Positions 14,555 through 18,262 of a stretch of DNA of 18,262 nt are shown here, piece after piece (positions within the stretch are counted from its first letter, which is position 1; the number at the start of each line of letters is the position of its first letter). The DNA is from an uncultured Verrucomicrobiota bacterium (GTDB lineage: Bacteria; Verrucomicrobiota; Verrucomicrobiia; Limisphaerales; UBA9464), in contig CAIPFS010000330.1 of the NCBI GenBank assembly GCA_903864375.1, forward strand, positions 1 through 18,262, written 5' to 3'. Under the pieces are notes generated by a model. That model saw only the letters and a list, made by a program, of their open reading frames with translations. It was not told the origin of the DNA and searched no databases. A program made the translations under genes and the position numbers.

Positions 14555-15130
14555 ATGACGCGCTTGCAAACACCACTGACCGAGGCCGCCGTGAGAAGCC
14601 TCCACGTGGGAGACGAGGTCTACCTTTCCGGGGTGGTTTTCACCGGGCGGGATGCGGTCCATAAATACCTTCACGAAGGGGGGCAGCTCCCCGAAGGCGT
14701 GAGTTTCCGGGATGGGGTCATTTATCATTGCGGCCCGGTGGTCATGAAGGATTCCAGTGGCAATTGGGTCGTCACCGCGGCTGGTCCCACCACTTCCATC
14801 CGTGAGGAGCCGTACCAGGCCCAGATCATTCGTGATTTTGGCGTCCGGGCGGTGATCGGCAAAGGAGGGATGGGTGAACAGACTCTGGCCGCCTGCCGGG
14901 AGTATGGCTGTGTCTACCTCCACGCCATCGGTGGGGCCGCCCAGGTTCTGGCGGAATGCGTGCGCAAGGTCCGTGGGGTCTCGTTCCTCGAGAAATTCGG
15001 TTCGCCCGAGGCCATTTGGGAGCTGGAGGTGGTGGATTTCCCGGCGGTGGTGACCATCGACGCCCATGGCAATTCCCGGCATCGCGACGTTCTTGCGTCC
15101 AGTCAGGCAGCGCTGGCCCGACTTCTTTAG
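14555..15130 (+). CDS. Class I fumarate hydratase (or L-tartrate dehydratase) beta subunit
   Basis: A 191-residue protein matching the C-terminal half of class I fumarases. Motifs are SLHVGDEVYLSGVVFTGRDAVHK, GVIYHCGPVV, VTAAGPTTSIREEPYQ (the substrate-binding Thr-Ser loop), VIGKGGMG, YLHAIGGAAQVLAE, and the C-terminal GSPEAIWELEVVDFPAVVTID. It supplies residues that complete the active site at the interface with the alpha subunit and binds the carboxylates of the substrate. The ATG is preceded by a pyrimidine-rich stretch rather than a Shine-Dalgarno sequence, so translation may depend on coupling to the alpha subunit. A hairpin lies 7 bases past its stop. Confidence 0.93.
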   Translation: MTRLQTPLTEAAVRSLHVGDEVYLSGVVFTGRDAVHKYLHEGGQLPEGVSFRDGVIYHCGPVVMKDSSGNWVVTAAGPTTSIREEPYQAQIIRDFGVRAVIGKGGMGEQTLAACREYGCVYLHAIGGAAQVLAECVRKVRGVSFLEKFGSPEAIWELEVVDFPAVVTIDAHGNSRHRDVLASSQAALARLL

Positions 15131-15137
15131 TGTCGTT

Positions 15138-15170
15138 CTTTGCCAAACCCTTAAGCCGGGTTTGCGAAAG
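15138..15170 (+). terminator. Stem-loop after the fumarase genes
   Basis: CAAACCC (15144-15150) pairs perfectly with GGGTTTG (15158-15164) around a 7-base loop. Beyond a 2-base internal mismatch the stem continues as CTTT (15138-15141) with AAAG (15167-15170). It begins 8 bases past the beta-subunit stop and ends 31 bases before the next start. No T-run follows, so it is not a classical intrinsic terminator. It may stabilise the fumarase mRNA 3' end or lower read-through into the peptidase gene. Confidence 0.45.
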
Positions 15171-15201
15171 GTCATTGATCCGGTAAGATCACACGACCGA
15201 G

Positions 15202-17766
15202 ATGCCCGTTGCCCCACATTCATCTAATCGTCGCGCGAGTAGTTTTGCAGCCAGCCTTCCCTCCGGGGTCCGGCTCGTCCGTCTTGAAAACGGACTTCAG
15301 CTGATTCTCCGGCCGGACCACAGTGCGCCCGTCGTCAGTGCTCAGGCATGGTGTGCCGCGGGAAGCATCAACGAGGACCGCTGGCTCGGAGCCGGCCTCT
15401 CCCACGTCCTGGAACACATGCTGTTCAAGGGCACTTCCACCCGTCCGGGAGGAAGAATCGATCAGGAGGTCCAGGCGGCCGGCGGATACATGAACGCCTA
15501 TACCTCGTTCGATCGGACGGTCTATTGGATCGACGTCCCAAGTGACGGTGCCCCTGTCGCCATCGACATCCTGTGCGATATTTTTCAGAACGCCACACTC
15601 CCCGCCGACGAATTGACCAAGGAACTGGACGTCATCCGGCGCGAGATGGAGATGGGCAATGATGACCCGGGCCGTCACTCCAGCCGCCGACTTTTTGAGG
15701 TGGCCTATACCCAGAGTCCTTACCGGTATCCCATCATCGGCTTGCCGGACATTTTTAACCGGCTGACCCGCGACGAGATTGCCGCGTACTATCACGAAAA
15801 GTACGCCCCCAACAACTGCTTCCTGGTCATTGTCGGGGACTTCGACCCCTCCACGGTCATTGAGCAGGTGACAGCGGCTTATCAAGGAACGGGAGCCCGT
15901 CCGGTCCCATTTCCAGTTGTTCCGGTCGAACCTCCCCAGGTCGGCTCCCGCGAAATTGTCGAAGAGGCACCCATCGCCCTCGGCCATGTCCACATGGCCT
16001 GGCACACCCCTGACATTCGCCACGCCGATACACCGGCCCTGGACGTCCTCTCGACCCTGCTCGGCTCCGGCCGCAGCTCCCGTCTCTATCAATCCGTCCG
16101 GGAAAAAGCCAATCTCGCCCATTCCGTCAACGCCTGGATTTACACACCGGGCATGGCGGGTCTTTTCGGCATCAGCGCGGTCTGTGAACGCGATCGGTTC
16201 GCCGCCGCCCGCGATGCGATTCTTGCCGAATTGGACCGGATGAAGACCGAATTGGTCTCACCGGCGGAACTGGCCAAGGCGGTCAAGCAATTCACAGCGG
16301 CCACGCTGTCGACGCGAAAGACCATGGAGGGCCAGGCGCAGGACCTCGGCTCCAACTGGATGGTGGCGCGCGATCTGAACTTCAGCGAACGCTACCTCGC
16401 CTCCGTCCGACAGTTGACCCCGGAAACACTTCGGCAGGTGGCCAACAAGTACCTGATCGAATCCGGTCGAACCGTCTTCGCCCTGCTTCCTCAGGGAGCA
16501 GCGGCCACGGCGGCAGTCGGCGTTGAAAAGCACCAGGACCAACCGATTCAAAAGCTCACCTTGAGCAACGGACTGACTGTTCTGGTCAAGGAGGACCATC
16601 GCCTTCCGTTTGTTGAGTTCCGTGCGGCCTTTAACGGAGGAATGTTGGCTGAGACGGCCGCAAATTCGGGCATCACCGCCCTGCTCTCCCGGACGCTGAT
16701 CAAGGGAACCACCACCCGCAATGCCCGGGAGATCGCCTCCGAGATCGAAAGCATCGGTGGCAGCCTGGACGCCTACGGTGGCAATCATAGCTTTGGCGTG
16801 ACCGCTGAGGTCATGCGCGAAGACTTCGAAAGCGGGTTGCACCTGTTTGCGGATGTGATTTTGCGTCCAGCCTTCCCATTGGAACCCCTTGAACGGGAAC
16901 GGGAGGCACAACTGGCATCCCTCCGGGGACAGCGGGATCAGCTGCTTCAATGCGCCTTCAAAAGCCTCCGGCGCCAGCTCTTTGGGGATCAGGGCTACGG
17001 CCTCGACAGCCAGGGGACCGAAAAGACGGTCAAGGCCCTCACCCGTCAGGACCTGAGCGACTTCCATCAACGTTGGATGATCCCCAACAACGGCGTCATC
17101 GCCGTCTTCGGCAACATCCACACCGAGGCCGTCCGCGGTGCGCTCGAAGCTGCGTTGGGAAGCTGGAAGCCGGGGGCCTCCCTGGAGGTCAGCCCCAAGG
17201 GCGAACCGGTCACTCGCGAACCCCGGCACGTCGAAGAACGCGACAAGGAACAAGCCGTTCTGGCCCTCGGTTTCCCGGGGACGACGTTTGACAGTCCCGA
17301 CCGCTGTGCCTTGGAACTCATCCAGGAAGCCTGCTCGGACATGGGCAGCCGTCTCTTCATGCGGGTTCGGGATGAACTGGGACTCGCCTACTATGTCGGT
17401 GCCTCCAACTTCCTCGGGCGGACACCGGGGATGTTCGCCTTCTACTGCGGGACCTCGCCAGGGGAATTGGAACGGGTGGAGGCGGAATTACGAACCCAGG
17501 CAGAAAACCTGCGGACCGACGGACTGACACCGGAAGAACTGCGCCGGGCAAAGGCCAAAATCCTGGGTCAGAAGAAAATCGCCCGTCAGGACCTCGGCGG
17601 ATTCGCCATGACCGTCGCCCTCGACGAGCTGTATGGGCTGGGCTACCGCTACTTCGAAGGGGATGACGCCCGCTACGAGGCCGTGACGGTCGAAAAAGTC
17701 CGGGAGGTCGCTGAAAAATATCTTCGACCGGAAAATTCGGTGCTCAGCGCGATCCGTGGGAAGTAG
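15202..17766 (+). CDS. M16 family zinc metallopeptidase, two-domain fusion
   Basis: An 854-residue protein containing two M16 halves. The first has the inverted zinc motif HxxEH (HVLEH, His68-Glu71-His72) in GLSHVLEHMLFKGT, with the third ligand probably Glu148 in VIRREMEMG. The second half begins near residue 454 (LSNGLTVLVKEDHRLPF). It lacks HxxEH at the matching place (GITALLSRTLIKGTT) but keeps the substrate-side segment RVRDELGLAYYVGA. An active half fused to an inactive half is the usual layout of insulysin/PqqL-like enzymes; mitochondrial-type processing peptidases use separate subunits. No signal peptide is obvious (MPVAPHSSNRRASSF), so either a cytosolic site or unusual export is possible. 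M16 enzymes degrade unfolded peptides. No partner gene identifies its substrate. Its last 23 bases overlap the convergent permease gene. Confidence 0.93.
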   Translation: MPVAPHSSNRRASSFAASLPSGVRLVRLENGLQLILRPDHSAPVVSAQAWCAAGSINEDRWLGAGLSHVLEHMLFKGTSTRPGGRIDQEVQAAGGYMNAYTSFDRTVYWIDVPSDGAPVAIDILCDIFQNATLPADELTKELDVIRREMEMGNDDPGRHSSRRLFEVAYTQSPYRYPIIGLPDIFNRLTRDEIAAYYHEKYAPNNCFLVIVGDFDPSTVIEQVTAAYQGTGARPVPFPVVPVEPPQVGSREIVEEAPIALGHVHMAWHTPDIRHADTPALDVLSTLLGSGRSSRLYQSVREKANLAHSVNAWIYTPGMAGLFGISAVCERDRFAAARDAILAELDRMKTELVSPAELAKAVKQFTAATLSTRKTMEGQAQDLGSNWMVARDLNFSERYLASVRQLTPETLRQVANKYLIESGRTVFALLPQGAAATAAVGVEKHQDQPIQKLTLSNGLTVLVKEDHRLPFVEFRAAFNGGMLAETAANSGITALLSRTLIKGTTTRNAREIASEIESIGGSLDAYGGNHSFGVTAEVMREDFESGLHLFADVILRPAFPLEPLEREREAQLASLRGQRDQLLQCAFKSLRRQLFGDQGYGLDSQGTEKTVKALTRQDLSDFHQRWMIPNNGVIAVFGNIHTEAVRGALEAALGSWKPGASLEVSPKGEPVTREPRHVEERDKEQAVLALGFPGTTFDSPDRCALELIQEACSDMGSRLFMRVRDELGLAYYVGASNFLGRTPGMFAFYCGTSPGELERVEAELRTQAENLRTDGLTPEELRRAKAKILGQKKIARQDLGGFAMTVALDELYGLGYRYFEGDDARYEAVTVEKVREVAEKYLRPENSVLSAIRGK

Positions 17767-18262
17767 GCGCAGCCCGGCCGGGCCCCGCCAGAAACCAGCG
17801 TCGTGTCAACCCAGTTTCCGCCAGGCGAAGGAAGGCACGTCCGATGGCCAGTCCGAGGATCGCGACAAAAACCAGTATCGACCATCCCTCCACCGAATCC
17901 ACCTGAGGAGGTGGAAAGGCTGAGCGACCTGCCCGCACTTTTGCATCCAACAACCCGGAAAACAGGAAAAGGGAGGCCGCCGAGCCGGTAAGAAGAATGA
18001 CCAAGGCAAATCCCGCCAGATAGGAGATTCGGGTGGACGCAAGAAACAGCCCCATCGACGCAGCAACGGCCACCAGCAGGGCCACCAGTCCGAAAAAAAT
18101 GAGTTGCAGGATCTGCTCGCTGCCTCGCGTCGGGTTATTGAAGACCAAATAGGCCCAAACCAGAAAAATGGGCGTCACCTGCCCGATCACGGCCGCAAAT
18201 CGTCCCAGAATCAACTGACGCACGGACAGCGGTGTCACGAGAATCAGTTCAAATCCTCCCTC
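17744..18262 (-). CDS. ABC-2 type transporter permease, 5'-truncated
   Basis: The minus-strand frame is open to the window edge, so only the C-terminal 172 codons are visible. The first residues, EGGFELILVTPLSVRQLILGR, match the conserved cytoplasmic segment of ABC-2 permeases ('ELLLVTPLS..QII.GK') that contacts the ATPase. About four hydrophobic helices follow (VIGQVTPIFLVWAYLVF; LIFFGLVALLVAVAASMGLF; YLAGFALVILLTGSAASLFLF; WSILVFVAILGLAIG) and a short basic tail. A GTG at 18238 is not a likely start because the conserved motif begins before it. The cargo and the ATPase, presumably encoded beyond the window, are unknown. The stop codon lies inside the 3' end of the convergent M16 gene. Confidence 0.8.
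   Translation of the reverse strand, partial: EGGFELILVTPLSVRQLILGRFAAVIGQVTPIFLVWAYLVFNNPTRGSEQILQLIFFGLVALLVAVAASMGLFLASTRISYLAGFALVILLTGSAASLFLFSGLLDAKVRAGRSAFPPPQVDSVEGWSILVFVAILGLAIGRAFLRLAETGLTRRWFLAGPGRAAPTSHGSR

Noticed and set aside
13994..15223. A 409-codon open frame on the minus strand opposite both fumarase genes
   Set aside because: It mirrors the codon pattern of two clearly recognisable genes on the plus strand, runs across their gap and resembles no family I know. Long antisense frames are expected in GC-rich coding DNA.
16258..17253. A 331-codon minus-strand open frame inside the M16 gene
   Set aside because: The plus-strand M16 motifs are unambiguous here and the antisense product has no recognisable domain.

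Overview
The window is GC-rich, tightly packed chromosomal DNA. It suggests a member of the Verrucomicrobiota, or less likely the Planctomycetota. The main pointers are the adjacent DUF1549/DUF1553 and DUF1501 genes, a combination concentrated in these phyla, and a PQQ-type propeller protein whose mature region starts with the 'DWPQFLGPHRNG' signature common there. Clear Shine-Dalgarno sequences are also missing before most starts. No phage, insertion sequence, CRISPR array, tRNA or rRNA was seen.

Layout. (1) 1-3854, + strand: a 5'-truncated DUF1549/DUF1553 protein with a c-type heme motif and a discoidin-like insert, then a Tat-exported DUF1501 protein 2 bases later. (2) 3855-4167: a non-coding gap holding two short modules that look like dispersed repeats. 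(3) 4168-7757, - strand: an energy-transduction cluster in transcription order tonB, exbB, exbD, exbD, then a secreted PQQ-like beta-propeller protein. (4) 7758-8020: a divergent control region with an inverted repeat on the tonB side and a three-unit ATATC array on the metF side. (5) 8021-9970, + strand: metF and a secreted endonuclease/exonuclease/phosphatase-family protein. (6) 9974-10894, - strand: a stand-alone 5'-3' exonuclease. (7) 11023-17766, + strand: a Prc/Tsp-type processing protease, the two subunits of a class I fumarase (or tartrate dehydratase), and a double-domain M16 peptidase. (8) 17744-18262, - strand: the C-terminal part of an ABC-2 type permease whose stop overlaps the end of the M16 gene.

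How the genes work together. TonB, ExbB and the two ExbD proteins should form an inner-membrane motor that energises outer-membrane transporters. The propeller protein encoded last in that cluster may act in the envelope. MetF supplies methyl-THF for methionine synthesis. The fumarase subunits act together in the TCA cycle. Prc and the M16 peptidase are proteolytic quality-control enzymes. Most of the window is ordinary core metabolism and envelope biology. No clearly new multi-gene system was found. The most interesting signals are the tandem repeat before metF, the uneven similarity of the exbD pair, the repeat modules at 3.9-4.1 kb and the domain make-up of the first gene.
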